From Parvibaculum sp. (GTDB taxonomy: Bacteria > Pseudomonadota > Alphaproteobacteria > Parvibaculales > Parvibaculaceae): a DNA stretch of 64,000 bases. This document shows, piece by piece, positions 8,133 through 16,844 of this stretch. A program made the position numbers and the translations under genes. Location: NCBI RefSeq assembly GCF_019635935.1, contig NZ_JAHBYN010000001.1:682001-746000 (forward strand). Reading direction: 5' to 3'. The first letter of the stretch is position 1. Each line of letters opens with the position of its first letter. The notes under the pieces were generated by a model, which saw only the letters and a program-made list of their open reading frames with translations, was not told the DNA's origin and made no database searches.

Positions 8133-9101
8133 CTAGAGCCAGCCGCGCTGCTTGAAGAAGAGATAGGGGCCGACCGCCGAACAGACCATCATGACCAGCG
8201 CCAATGGGTAGCCCCAGGGCCAGGCGAGCTCGGGCATGATTTCGAAATTCATGCCGTAGATGCTGGCGATCAGCGTCGGCGGCAGGAAGACGACGGCGGC
8301 CACCGAGAAAATCTTGATGATGCCGCTCTGCTCGTTGCTGATCAGGCCGAGTGTCGCATTGAGAATGAAGCTCGTATTGTTGGCAATGAAACTCGCATGG
8401 TCGCTGAGCGCCGTCAGGTCGCGCGAAATCGTCTTGAATGCCCTCTCGGTCGATTTCGGCCGCTTTTCGGTCGCCGGCCGCGCAATGAAGCTGACCAGCC
8501 GGCCGAAGCTGACAAGACTTTCGCGCACTTGCGAGGTCAAGGCATGGCTGCGGCCGATGCGGCGCAGGATTTCATCGTAGTTGCGTTTCTTCTTGCCGCC
8601 GTCATGCGGAAATATCTCGCCCGACAGCACGTCGATGTCCGATTGCACGCGCTCCAGAATGTCGGCAACACGATCGACGATGGCATCGAGCAACCCCGCC
8701 AGAACCTCCTCGCCGCTGGCGCAAGGCACGCTGTGACGCCGCGCCTCGGACGCATAGTGGCGAAATGGCGTCGGCTCGGCATAGCGCAGCGTCAGCAGCC
8801 GGTGGCCGGCAAGCACGAAAGTGACGGGCACAACCTGCGGCGTCGGCGTGTCGGCCTGCGTGACCATCGCCGCCGTCATGTAGACCGTGTCGTCCTCCAG
8901 ATAGAGGCGGCTCGACACCTCGATCTCCTGCATGTCTTCCTCGGTCGGCACGTCAAGGCTGAGCTTTACGTCGACAAAGGTCAGCTCTTCATCCGTCGGC
9001 TGAAGAAGATCGAGCCAAACCGCGTCGGCGGGAATTGCCTCTCCGACGGCAATGGCAACCGGCGTCAGCGCACCATTGGCCGGCACATAGGCTGTAATCA
9101 T
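8133..9101 (-). CDS. corA: CorA-family divalent cation transporter
   Basis: A 322-residue protein with the long acidic and helical N-terminal cytoplasmic domain of CorA. It has two C-terminal transmembrane helices, the first ending in the signature YGMNF, followed by a short loop and a final helix ending KQRGWL. It should form a pentameric Mg2+ channel in the inner membrane. An alternative start 51 bp upstream exists. I prefer the ATG giving MITAYVPANG, because CorA proteins typically begin this way, though neither start has a strong ribosome site. It heads a compact run with the phosphatase and ammonia-lyase. Confidence 0.88.
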   Translation of the reverse strand: MITAYVPANGALTPVAIAVGEAIPADAVWLDLLQPTDEELTFVDVKLSLDVPTEEDMQEIEVSSRLYLEDDTVYMTAAMVTQADTPTPQVVPVTFVLAGHRLLTLRYAEPTPFRHYASEARRHSVPCASGEEVLAGLLDAIVDRVADILERVQSDIDVLSGEIFPHDGGKKKRNYDEILRRIGRSHALTSQVRESLVSFGRLVSFIARPATEKRPKSTERAFKTISRDLTALSDHASFIANNTSFILNATLGLISNEQSGIIKIFSVAAVVFLPPTLIASIYGMNFEIMPELAWPWGYPLALVMMVCSAVGPYLFFKQRGWL

Positions 9102-9411
9102 CTGTATGTCCGCATCGGCATTTTCGAATCCCGTACGATCATGCCCACTCATGGCGCCTGCGACAATCCGCCTCTCCGAGCCCCGTTAAGGTTTTGCGAA
9201 CCCTTTCGTTCTTGACTTGCGCGGCCAAAAGGCCCATCTAGCGCCTATCTGCCTTCGTGTGCGCGCTCTGCGCTGCCGTCCCGGCATCGCCTAACCCCGA
9301 AGCAGCAGACCCTTTCCTCGATTCCAAGCGCGTTGGAACGCGGCAAGACCCCGCGTGAAGCGACGGCCATAGTGGCCGGCGCACGACGTTTGACTTGTGA
9401 GATTGTAACTT

Positions 9412-10722
9412 ATGACCACGAAGACCTTCGCGGATCTCGGCGTTGCCGAGCCGCTCTGCCGCGCGCTTGCGGCGCAGAACTACACCACCCCCACCCCCAT
9501 TCAGGCTCAGTCCATCCCGGCGCTTCTCGAAGGCCGCGACCTGCTCGGTCTCGCCCAGACGGGCACCGGCAAGACGGCTGCTTTCGTGCTGCCGATCCTC
9601 CAGCGTCTCGATCCGCAGGCCAAGCGCCCGCACAAGGGCGCCCGTGTCGTCATTCTCGCGCCGACGCGCGAGCTGGCGATCCAGATCGGCCAGAGCATCG
9701 AAACCTATGGCCGCAACCTGAAACTCCGTCACACCGTCATCTTCGGCGGCGTCAACCAGTTCCGCCAGGTCAAGGCGCTCGCCGGCGGCGTCGACATTCT
9801 CGTCGCAACGCCCGGCCGCCTGCTCGACCTGATGAACCAGCGTCACGCCGATCTCCGCCAGGCCTCGGTTCTGGTGCTCGACGAAGCCGACCGCATGCTC
9901 GACATGGGTTTCATCCACGACGTCAAGAAGATCGTCGCGGCACTGCCCAAGACGCGCCAGTCGCTGCTCTTCTCGGCCACGATGCCCTCGAACATCGAAC
10001 ATCTCGCGGCCGAAATCCTCAACGATCCGGTCCGCGTCGAAGTGCGGCCCGAAGTCATCACGGTCGACAAGATCGACCAGCGCGTGCTGCATGTCGACGG
10101 CAAGCGCAAGCGCGAACTGCTGACGAAACTGCTGGACGACAGCGAGATGAGCCGCGTCATCGTCTTCACGCGCACCAAACATTGCGCCAACCGCGTCAGC
10201 GAGCAGCTCGAAAAAACGGGCATCGCCGCCGAGGCGATCCACGGCAACAAGTCGCAAGGCGCTCGCCAGCGCGCGCTCGACCAGTTCCGCACCGGCAAGG
10301 CGCGCGTCCTGGTTGCGACCGACATCGCAGCCCGCGGCATCGACGTCACCGGCATCACGCATGTCGTCAACTATGAATTGCCGAACGAGCCGGAAAGCTA
10401 TGTGCACCGTATCGGCCGCACCGCGCGCGCCGGCAAGAGCGGCATCGCGATCTCCTTCTGCGATGCCTCCGAGCGTTCGCATCTGAGAAGCATCGAAAAG
10501 CTGACCAAGCGTCCGATCACGGTGGTCGCGACCACGGAATGGCTGGGCGACCAGGTCGCCGTGCCGGCGGGCGAGCCCGCCGATGCGCGCCCGGCCCGCA
10601 ATGGTCCGCGCGGTCCGCGCCACCAGCCCGGCAAGCCGCGCCGCTTCGGCAAACCCGGCGCCGGCCGCGGCCGTCCGCAAGGCGGCCAGAAGCAGAGCCG
10701 CCGCCAGTCGGCCGCGCAGTAA
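9412..10722 (+). CDS. rhlE: DEAD-box RNA helicase, RhlE type
   Basis: A 436-residue ATP-dependent RNA helicase with all motifs in order: Q motif in [11 protein letters not shown], Walker A AQTGTGKT (48-55), PTRELAIQ, the DEAD box at 157-160, SATMP, and [10 protein letters not shown] in the second RecA domain. The last 60 residues are Arg/Gly/Pro-rich and basic, typical of RhlE tails that hold RNA. It unwinds structured RNA in ribosome assembly and mRNA turnover, and such genes are often cold-induced. The leader is over 200 bp long. A strong terminator follows. Confidence 0.93.
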   Translation: MTTKTFADLGVAEPLCRALAAQNYTTPTPIQAQSIPALLEGRDLLGLAQTGTGKTAAFVLPILQRLDPQAKRPHKGARVVILAPTRELAIQIGQSIETYGRNLKLRHTVIFGGVNQFRQVKALAGGVDILVATPGRLLDLMNQRHADLRQASVLVLDEADRMLDMGFIHDVKKIVAALPKTRQSLLFSATMPSNIEHLAAEILNDPVRVEVRPEVITVDKIDQRVLHVDGKRKRELLTKLLDDSEMSRVIVFTRTKHCANRVSEQLEKTGIAAEAIHGNKSQGARQRALDQFRTGKARVLVATDIAARGIDVTGITHVVNYELPNEPESYVHRIGRTARAGKSGIAISFCDASERSHLRSIEKLTKRPITVVATTEWLGDQVAVPAGEPADARPARNGPRGPRHQPGKPRRFGKPGAGRGRPQGGQKQSRRQSAAQ

Positions 10723-10761
10723 CGGCGAAAGCCGCGAAGGCGGACAAATCTTCGCTACCGC

Positions 10762-10797
10762 AAAGCACCGCTTCGGGTCACTCTGAAGCGGTGTTTT
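10762..10797 (+). terminator. Rho-independent terminator after rhlE
   Basis: CACCGCTTC (10766-10774) pairs perfectly with GAAGCGGTG (10785-10793) around a 10-base loop and is followed by TTTT. Upstream A residues extend the pairing. It lies 40 bp after the helicase stop and just before the lipoprotein gene. Confidence 0.85.
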
Positions 10798-10817
10798 CAT
10801 GTCCGGTGCCCGCGCTC

Positions 10818-11654
10818 ATGTCGAAATGCCGCCTGCTTCTGCTCCTCGCGATATTGCCGGTCCTTGCCGCTTGCGGCACGCCCGCCCCCGCCGAGCGCAA
10901 GGCGAATGTGGAGGCGCTGGCGACCGGAACCATGACGCCGGTCTTTCTGCAAACGCACCAATTTGACCTCTACAGCCTCAGCCGCGCAAACGGACCGCAG
11001 GACCTGCTTGTTGTCTATATCGAGGGCGACGGACTTGCATGGCTGCGCATCGACGAAGCATCGCCGGACCCGACGCCCGTCACCCCGACGGCGCTCCGGC
11101 TTGCGCTCGCGGACGGCACGCCGGCGGTTGCTTATCTCGCCCGCCCCTGCCAGTTCACGGATGAGGCGCACCGGCGCAATTGCCGGACCGCATTATGGAC
11201 GAGCCACCGCTATGGCGAGGACGTCGTCGCGGCGACGGAAGAGGCGCTCGACATGCTGAAGCAGCGCGCTGGCGCGCAACGCCTCGGGCTTGTCGGCTTT
11301 TCGGGCGGCGGCGCCATCGCAGCGCTCGTCGCAGCGCGACGCGACGACGTGGCATGGCTGAAAACGATCGCGGCGCCGCTCGACACGTCGGCCTTCACCG
11401 GCCATCACGGCGTGACGCCGCTCATCAGCTCGCTGAACCCGGCCGACATGGGGGCGGCGCTTGGCGGCGTGCCACAGCACCACTATGCAGGCGCGGACGA
11501 CAAGGTCGTGCCGCCGTCGATCGCCCAATCCTACATGGCGCGCCTGCCCTCCCGCCGCTGCGCGGTCTTGCATGTCGTCGCCGGCGCCGGTCACCACGAA
11601 GGCTGGGAAAAGAACTGGCCTATGTTCAGCGCCGAAACGCCGGCCTGCCGCTAA
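10818..11654 (+). CDS. Lipoprotein alpha/beta hydrolase
   Basis: A 278-residue protein that starts with a lipoprotein signal: positive MSKCR, a Leu-rich core and lipobox LAAC with acylated Cys19. It is therefore an outer-membrane or periplasmic lipoprotein. The hydrolase core has nucleophile Ser162 in GFSGGG, an Asp in AGADDKVVPP and His in GAGHHEGW, which make a full triad. Substrate is unknown; esterase activity is the simplest guess. The ATG at 10818 is chosen because it begins the signal peptide. The frame runs upstream through the terminator, but that part is not credible. It converges with the dioxygenase gene, with 4 bp between stops. Confidence 0.78.
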   Translation: MSKCRLLLLLAILPVLAACGTPAPAERKANVEALATGTMTPVFLQTHQFDLYSLSRANGPQDLLVVYIEGDGLAWLRIDEASPDPTPVTPTALRLALADGTPAVAYLARPCQFTDEAHRRNCRTALWTSHRYGEDVVAATEEALDMLKQRAGAQRLGLVGFSGGGAIAALVAARRDDVAWLKTIAAPLDTSAFTGHHGVTPLISSLNPADMGAALGGVPQHHYAGADDKVVPPSIAQSYMARLPSRRCAVLHVVAGAGHHEGWEKNWPMFSAETPACR

Positions 11655-11658
11655 CGCG

Positions 11659-12690
11659 TCAGATCGACGGCGGATCGGCGAGACATGTGGGAGCGACGCT
11701 CTTCCACGGTCCGCCGATGCCGAACCGCCTCAGCAGACCGTCCAGCTGTGCTTGCCGCGTGCTCAGCCTGCCGCGAAGGCCGGGCATTGCATGAAGGTGC
11801 AGGCCCGTGAACGGCAGAAAGGGATTGCGGCGCAGCGTCGCGTAGAGTTCGGAACGATGCGTAGGCCGCGCGCTGGCACAGCGCGCATGGAAGCCATGCG
11901 TGTCGGCGACGACCAGCGTGTTGGCCGGCACCGTCATTGCGACGGGCTCCCGGTAGCCGAGCTGGAGGGCCGTCTCGCGGTCGATCCGGAACGACCCGGC
12001 GGCAATCTCCGGATCGGCGTGTTGCGCGGCACGCAGACTGAGATCCCGTTCCCAGGCAAAGCGTTCCGGCGTCATCCGGTGGGAGCCGGGCACATAGAGC
12101 AGCGGCCCGTCTTCCGGTCCGACATCCTGAAGATAGAGCCACGCCTTCGCCGTCGAATGGAACGTATCCATGTGGAGCGTGTTTTGCGGGTCGGGACGCG
12201 ATGGGTCCGGCTCGGCAATCACCGTCTGCACATGCACCAGCGGCTCGCCGCCGCAACCCGCCACAAAGCGCATCAGGTCGAAAAGGCGGTTGTCGTCGAT
12301 AAAGGCGGCAAGCGCCGGACGGCCCGCGATGTCGGGCCGGTCGAGACTGGCACGCCGCGTGACGGTCGCCCCCTCGCGACGCTCCCACGAGGGCAAGGGA
12401 TTTGCGTTGAGGTCCCGCCTGATTTCCGCGAACAGTTCGGGCGGCAGGAAATTGCGGCACACGACATATCCATCGCGCGTGTAGTCGGCAATCTCCGCGG
12501 GACCGACAGAGGCCGCCAGCCGCTGCCGACGTCTTTCCGCCATCGCCCGCGCCAGCCGCACACGCGCCGCATGCAGGCCACGCCGGTTAAGCCGCACACT
12601 GCCGATGAGCGGATTGGCCCTGAAGGACTTCGCGCCGCTCGCCAGTTGCACAACCCACAAGGGCGCAGCGAGATAGGAAATCGGTTTCAA
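11659..12690 (-). CDS. Phytanoyl-CoA dioxygenase (PhyH) family protein
   Basis: A 343-residue putative Fe(II)/2-oxoglutarate dioxygenase. The iron-binding HxD is in NTLHMDTFHS and the distal His in ADTHGFHAR, followed by an Arg suited to hold 2-oxoglutarate. The entry DGYVVCRNFLPPELF is typical of PhyH proteins. These hydroxylate acyl or small-molecule substrates, and none can be inferred here. It is the last complete gene before the tRNA-Lys fragment and reads away from it. The upstream 140 bp contain a GC-rich hairpin (CCCGGCC/GGCCGGG). Confidence 0.8.
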   Translation of the reverse strand: MKPISYLAAPLWVVQLASGAKSFRANPLIGSVRLNRRGLHAARVRLARAMAERRRQRLAASVGPAEIADYTRDGYVVCRNFLPPELFAEIRRDLNANPLPSWERREGATVTRRASLDRPDIAGRPALAAFIDDNRLFDLMRFVAGCGGEPLVHVQTVIAEPDPSRPDPQNTLHMDTFHSTAKAWLYLQDVGPEDGPLLYVPGSHRMTPERFAWERDLSLRAAQHADPEIAAGSFRIDRETALQLGYREPVAMTVPANTLVVADTHGFHARCASARPTHRSELYATLRRNPFLPFTGLHLHAMPGLRGRLSTRQAQLDGLLRRFGIGGPWKSVAPTCLADPPSI

Positions 12691-12831
12691 CCACGCCCTC
12701 TGTTCACCGTCTGAAATCGCTCCCCGGCCCGTCGATCCGGCCGGGAGACGCCGCTATTCTAGAGAAAAAACACCGGACGTCTCCCTGTTGCGGCGAATTG
12801 ACCGTGCTGCACTGGAGAAAGAGGGAAAATT

Positions 12832-12881
12832 TGGTGGGCGCACCAGGACTCGAACCTGGGACCCGCTGATTAAGAGTCAGC
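12832..12881 (-). other. 3' fragment of tRNA-Lys(CUU): attachment-site end of an integrative element
   Basis: Read on the minus strand, this 50-bp piece is the 3' part of a tRNA. It has a five-pair anticodon stem (GCTGA/TCAGC) with loop CTCTTAA, hence anticodon CTT for lysine, then the variable loop, a T arm with GGTTCGAGTCC, acceptor strand GCGCCCA and encoded CCA. The 5' acceptor strand and D arm are absent, and the sequence turns into unrelated DNA right at the anticodon stem. tRNA-targeting integrases leave exactly such a duplicated 3' end at one junction. The intact tRNA-Lys should lie at the far end, outside the window. This marks the chromosome/element boundary. Confidence 0.8.
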
Positions 12882-13471
12882 AGAAGTATAAATAGAATCA
12901 ACGCCTATTTGGACTTTTCCGCCTCGGATTGCCGCAGCGTTTCCGCGGCCGTAAAATGCGAAGTCCAAACACAGGACGGCTTCCCGGGCCGGAAGCCACT
13001 CTTCTGCATTTTTGGTTCTGGCACCAGACGCGCAGCAGCTTTCATTCGCATAATCGTGCCCGACCCGCAGTGGTTTGCGCTTTGGAACCTCTGGCTGTCG
13101 CAGCAGTACAAACGCCCCCCGACGAGGGAAAAGGATTTCGTGCAAGGCAACCATCCTTGATGCCATCCGGGACGCGATGTCGCGTTGCCGAGAAGACGCA
13201 GCGAGAACGATAGAACGACAAGACTCGCTTGAGAATTACTGCGGCTTCTGAACTTGTGCCCAGCCTTGGGCCTGGTGAGCCGCTAAATTCCGGCTTCATC
13301 GGACGGCAGGCTGACCGGGGTTGCCGGCCGGAAGATGAATCCTGATCGGCACTTCTTTTTGATCGCCGCGAGATTAACGTTTAAGACCGTCTCAATATCT
13401 CAAGACTGAAACGGACCATCTCCCCGTCAGCCGCCGCTTCAGGGCGACGACGTCAGACAGGGAGATGTAAA
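12882..13471. other. Non-coding junction region inside the element
   Basis: About 590 bp with no convincing gene. Short open frames exist on both strands but none shows a family pattern or a credible ribosome site, and one merely runs through the tRNA fragment. No integrase gene is visible next to the attachment site. The 3' part (13,370-13,470) presumably holds the promoter of the small-gene operon starting at 13472. Confidence 0.5.
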
Positions 13472-13843
13472 TTGAAAACGCGTTCCGAGATTATCCGCTC
13501 GCTCATTCGCGCGCTTGACGCGTCGCAGCATCGCGGCGACTTCACTAAAGAAATTCACGACGCTCTCTACGACATCTATGACCGGGCCGGGCACTTTGAG
13601 CCCGACGATCTAGTTCTCATCATCGCCAGCGCGACGAAAGCTGGCGAGCTCTTGCCGCTCGCAAAGCCCATGTTCGGCGCTATCGCGGCAACAGCCCAGG
13701 ACGAGCTGATGACCCGCTATCGAAAGCTCCTGCGGCTTTCCTACAAACAGAATCCGGATCGAGCCGCGCTTGTCGCGAAGCTCGGCGACGAACGGCTGGC
13801 CGACGCTATTATCAGGGAAGTCGAAAATGAAACTGATAACTGA
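13472..13843 (+). CDS. Hypothetical protein of the mobile element
   Basis: A 123-residue helical, charged protein beginning at a TTG codon with a good ribosome site (GGGAG, eight bases upstream). I do not recognise its family. It is the first gene of a three-gene overlapping set: its 3' end overlaps the DUF2958 gene by 17 bp, so they are likely co-translated. Position next to DUF2958 and relaxase genes suggests an accessory function in a mobilisable element. Confidence 0.55.
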   Translation: MKTRSEIIRSLIRALDASQHRGDFTKEIHDALYDIYDRAGHFEPDDLVLIIASATKAGELLPLAKPMFGAIAATAQDELMTRYRKLLRLSYKQNPDRAALVAKLGDERLADAIIREVENETDN

Positions 13844-14174
13844 AACTCAGCGCGCAGTTCTCATCGAAAACGCGCGCAAAGTCGACTTCGGTTTTGACGC
13901 TATGGAGCTCCGGCCGGCCGTGAAATTATTCTACCCAACCGGCGCTGCGACTTGGCTTTTGGCCTATCTACTACCAGAAGACGACAATATCGTCTGGGGT
14001 CTTGCGGACCTTGGCCTCGGCTGTCCCGAGAACGGAGATATATATCTGCCGGAGCTCATCGAATTTCGCGACAAGGTTGGACTCGGTATCGAGCGTGACC
14101 TCTATTTCACAGCAGAAAAAACGATTCGCGAGTACTACGAAGAGGCACGCTGCGCCGGCGCGATACGCGCATGA
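13827..14174 (+). CDS. DUF2958 family protein
   Basis: A 115-residue protein matching the DUF2958 pattern: it opens MKLITETQRAVLIENARK, then PAVKLFYPTGAATWLLAYL, GLADLGLGCPENGDIYL and a closing ERDLYFTAEKTIREYYEEA. The family is frequent on conjugative plasmids and integrative elements, close to transfer or anti-restriction genes, and its biochemical role is not known to me. It overlaps both neighbours (17 bp upstream, ATGA downstream), which supports one operon. The inner ATG is chosen because it starts the conserved region. Confidence 0.8.
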   Translation: MKLITETQRAVLIENARKVDFGFDAMELRPAVKLFYPTGAATWLLAYLLPEDDNIVWGLADLGLGCPENGDIYLPELIEFRDKVGLGIERDLYFTAEKTIREYYEEARCAGAIRA

Positions 14175-14551
14175 AGCCCCCGCGCAGCGCCGCAGGTTTC
14201 GACATATACGAACTCGCGCGGGCCATTCCATTCGGCCTGTCTTTCGAGCACTCCGCGAGCCCGGCGGGCGAGTCATGGCGCATCGTAAACTCAGGATGTG
14301 TTGGTCCAGGATTCAGCATTGGCGTTATAAAATCTTGCTGCCCCGGCGGGACAATGTGCGTCCAGAAAAGCCGATTCGACGCTGATTTTTTTCTTTGGAC
14401 CGATGCATTGGATCGTGTTGTCGTCGTATATTTTGATGGCGACATCACGATTTTTGAGCCGATCACAATCGGTGCGGCCGCGCGCTTTGTACGCGAAGTC
14501 CGCAAGGCACCCGACGCGCTTAAACAATGCGTCGGTCGGCGCGCTGTATGA
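14171..14551 (+). CDS. Hypothetical protein, coupled to the DUF2958 gene
   Basis: A 126-residue protein starting at an ATGA overlap with the DUF2958 stop. It has a mixed alpha/beta look with several Cys residues (SCCPGGTMC) and a hydrophobic strand RVVVVYFDGDITIF. No family is recognised. Its 3' end overlaps the facing relaxase gene by 32 bp, so the last residues are in a compressed convergent region. Translational coupling is the main support for it being real. Confidence 0.5.
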   Translation: MKPPRSAAGFDIYELARAIPFGLSFEHSASPAGESWRIVNSGCVGPGFSIGVIKSCCPGGTMCVQKSRFDADFFLWTDALDRVVVVYFDGDITIFEPITIGAAARFVREVRKAPDALKQCVGRRAV

Positions 14552-15524
14552 CGCGGTGTCGCTCGCGTGCTCTCTCCCGCTGCGGCGTCAATGCCGGCTC
14601 GACTCCGCGCAGAATTCGGACGCGTTTCTTTATGTAGACGCGCAACCAGGCCAAGAGGCGCATCGCCTGATTCCGGAGTTTCTCAACTTGCTTTTCGGCC
14701 GCAGCAGCTCGAGCGAGCGCTGCGGCCTTTTCTTTTTCCGCCAGTTCGTATCGCTCTTGCCAGTGCGCCGCTGCGAGGAGGTCGGACATGGGACGGCCCG
14801 CGGCCTTCTGTATGAGCTGCGACACACGACGCTCCGCATGCCATTCCTCCCTCGTCAGCCGCCGGCGGCGCGGACCGGTTCGGGACTGGCCATGGCGCAC
14901 CGCAACATCCTGGAAATACCTATCCTGGAACGATCTCATCGCGTTGAAAAACTGCTTCTGCCCTTCGCGCTTGGCGCCACCGACAGCCCGGACGCCATGC
15001 TCCGCCGCAAGCCCCGGGTGAACTTCTTCCCAGCACATACGGCCATCCCGCACCGGCGGCACGACAGCGATATGGAGGTGATAGTGCGCTTCATCGGTAT
15101 GCGCCACGGCGCTCCTGACGTTTCTCTCGCCGAAGAATTTCAGCGAGAACCGAAGGGTATCCGCCGCCCAGTCCCGCTCGGCCTGTGGATCGGCCTGCGC
15201 TCGCGGCACCGGATAGCTGAAGACCGCTGCGCAAAGCACGCGTGCTTTACGCGAGACACGCCGCCCCCGCCTGTCCTTCAGTCCAGCCGCAATCTGATCG
15301 AGCTCATCGGCCACCTCCATGGGAGGCACGCCGAGGAGCCGCAAGGGCGGTTCAGGACGCTCGACATGGCCATAGGCGCCGGGAGCGCGCGCCATCTCCG
15401 ACAGGACCTCACGCGCGCTCCAGCGATATTTGTCGCCACGCCGCGTGCCGCCGGCCGTCCAGAGCTCGATCCTTGCAAACTGGCTTCCCGTCATGGCCGG
15501 TTTGCCCGCCACCGCACTTTTCAT
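14520..15524 (-). CDS. MobV-type relaxase (plasmid recombination/mobilisation protein)
   Basis: A 334-residue protein whose central motif AHTDEAHYHLHIAVVPP fits the metal-binding His cluster of MobV/Pre relaxases. These nick DNA at an origin of transfer and pilot the strand in mobilisation. Upstream residues AVFSYPVPRAQ and DTLRFSLKFFGERNV match the same region, and the C-terminal 120 residues form a basic coiled coil. It begins by an ATGA overlap with the upstream protein. A relaxase shows that the element is, or was, mobilisable. No type IV secretion genes are in view, so mobilisation would need help in trans or genes beyond the window. Confidence 0.75.
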   Translation of the reverse strand: MKSAVAGKPAMTGSQFARIELWTAGGTRRGDKYRWSAREVLSEMARAPGAYGHVERPEPPLRLLGVPPMEVADELDQIAAGLKDRRGRRVSRKARVLCAAVFSYPVPRAQADPQAERDWAADTLRFSLKFFGERNVRSAVAHTDEAHYHLHIAVVPPVRDGRMCWEEVHPGLAAEHGVRAVGGAKREGQKQFFNAMRSFQDRYFQDVAVRHGQSRTGPRRRRLTREEWHAERRVSQLIQKAAGRPMSDLLAAAHWQERYELAEKEKAAALARAAAAEKQVEKLRNQAMRLLAWLRVYIKKRVRILRGVEPALTPQRERARERHRVIQRADRRIV

Positions 15525-16438
15525 TGGCGTTTGCCGGATCGTCGCCGGGCGCCTTCAGGGCTGCCAGGTTCCGACCCGGGGCCCCGTCTGCTCAAACCAC
15601 CTCGGCGATCCGCTTCCGACCCCTCAGCCTCGGCCGCCGTCTTGAGGAGGAAGCCGCGCAACTCTTCAAGACCTTGACGCACTTCACCAACAATTTGCGC
15701 GCGTCGCTCAGCGGAGATAAACCTCCGCATCGTCTTGAAGCGCTGCTTACCCCACAGCTCTCGCAGACTGTGGAGCGCATATTCGAACAGCTTCTCCTCT
15801 GTCCAGCCATCGACATACTCATCAATGCTGATCCGACGACGACAGCTCTCATAGAAGAAGTCATCATGCATATCACTCGCTGAAAGAGCGGCGAAGTCGA
15901 ACTTCTCCAACTCCGCCTCCAGATCAGTGCGCAGCTGCGCCTCGAGCCGCTTTTCCAGTTCGATCGACAGATCAACGAAGCCGGCGCGAGCAAAATCAGC
16001 AAGCTCACATTCACTGAGCGCCTCAATTGCGGCCCGCGCCAGCGGATCGGACGGCCTGTAGAAATACGCCAGCCGACCGCTGGCGAGCCCAACGCTGTAA
16101 CCGCCGGGAATGCGGCGCCAGGTCAACTGAGCGGATCCCGCCTTGACGGAACGCCTGTGCCGGTGAACGACACCGCGATCAAGCTCCCCGGCCGACAAGA
16201 CGAAGATACCGATCGCAGTGACATCGCCTGCGAATTGCTCGGCCGCATGGAGCTTGTGTTCTTCTTCGCTGCTGAGCCTTGCTGTGACAGACCGCTCGCG
16301 TTCGTCGACGAACCGCTGCGCTTCGACATACACATCATCCGCGACTTCCCAAGCGCGCGCCTCTCTGTTCCACGTCGCAGAAAAGCGGTTCCTGATTTCT
16401 TTTCTGACTGCGTAGGTGTCACCTCTCAGCGTCTTCAT
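15521..16438 (-). CDS. Hypothetical protein coupled to the relaxase
   Basis: A 305-residue protein starting at the ATG at 16438, which has a GGGAG ribosome site eight bases away. Longer frames upstream lack one. The N-terminus (TLRGDTYAVRKEIRNRFSATWNREARAWEV) resembles the short module of mobile-element proteins that ends in a W-x7-W pattern. The rest is helical and acidic-basic mixed. Its stop overlaps the relaxase start, so it is probably a mobilisation accessory protein. No enzymatic motif is seen. Confidence 0.6.
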   Translation of the reverse strand: MKTLRGDTYAVRKEIRNRFSATWNREARAWEVADDVYVEAQRFVDERERSVTARLSSEEEHKLHAAEQFAGDVTAIGIFVLSAGELDRGVVHRHRRSVKAGSAQLTWRRIPGGYSVGLASGRLAYFYRPSDPLARAAIEALSECELADFARAGFVDLSIELEKRLEAQLRTDLEAELEKFDFAALSASDMHDDFFYESCRRRISIDEYVDGWTEEKLFEYALHSLRELWGKQRFKTMRRFISAERRAQIVGEVRQGLEELRGFLLKTAAEAEGSEADRRGGLSRRGPGSEPGSPEGARRRSGKRQ

Positions 16439-16844
16439 GATGCTTGCTCCCTGTTTTCGTCCGCCAAGCTTTGACATCAGCACGCCGCCGCAAAAAGCAA
16501 GCGCGGCGACAAAAAATGTTCGGCTATTCTCCGGGCGACAAATCCATTTCGACCGCGCGCACGCGCACATACGCGCGGCGGATGTCGAGAAGACAGTTCG
16601 TGCGATCGAGCGCATGACCGACGCCCCGTCAATGAAGTCGCAGAAAACGCCAGGGCGCGTCGCGATGAACGCCGAATCGTCTTTTGTCACCGGGCTGTCA
16701 ACGCTGCCTAAAGAAGCTAACCACCTGTCGTAACAACACATTTTGATATTTGTCATTGTCAACGAGGGGGTATCGCAAGGCGCGCGCTTGCTTGTCGTCA
16801 GCTGGGGACCAGATCTGGGAAAAGCACAATGACGAGAGACGACC
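16439..16844. other. Divergent intergenic region between relaxase operon and DUF3987 gene
   Basis: About 400 bp separate the leftward relaxase operon from the rightward helicase-like gene. The right part is AT-richer (around 16,730-16,765, with ATTTTGATATTTGTCATTGTCAA) than the flanks, as expected for promoters or an origin-like region. The open frames here show no recognisable protein. An origin of transfer next to the relaxase operon is possible but cannot be shown by eye. Confidence 0.35.

Noticed and set aside
9212..9240. TTGACT followed 17 bp later by CATCTA before rhlE
   Set aside because: The -35 is good but the -10 match is poor, so I do not list it as a promoter.
9238..10800. Long open frame opposite the DEAD-box helicase
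   Set aside because: It is a shadow of high-GC codon bias opposite a gene with every helicase motif and has no recognisable family.
12722..12744. GC-rich hairpin CCCGGCC/GGCCGGG near the tRNA fragment
   Set aside because: It has no T-run and no gene end next to it, so it is not a credible terminator.
12870..13166. Open frame running leftwards through the tRNA fragment
   Set aside because: It has no family pattern or ribosome site and its end is inside tRNA sequence.
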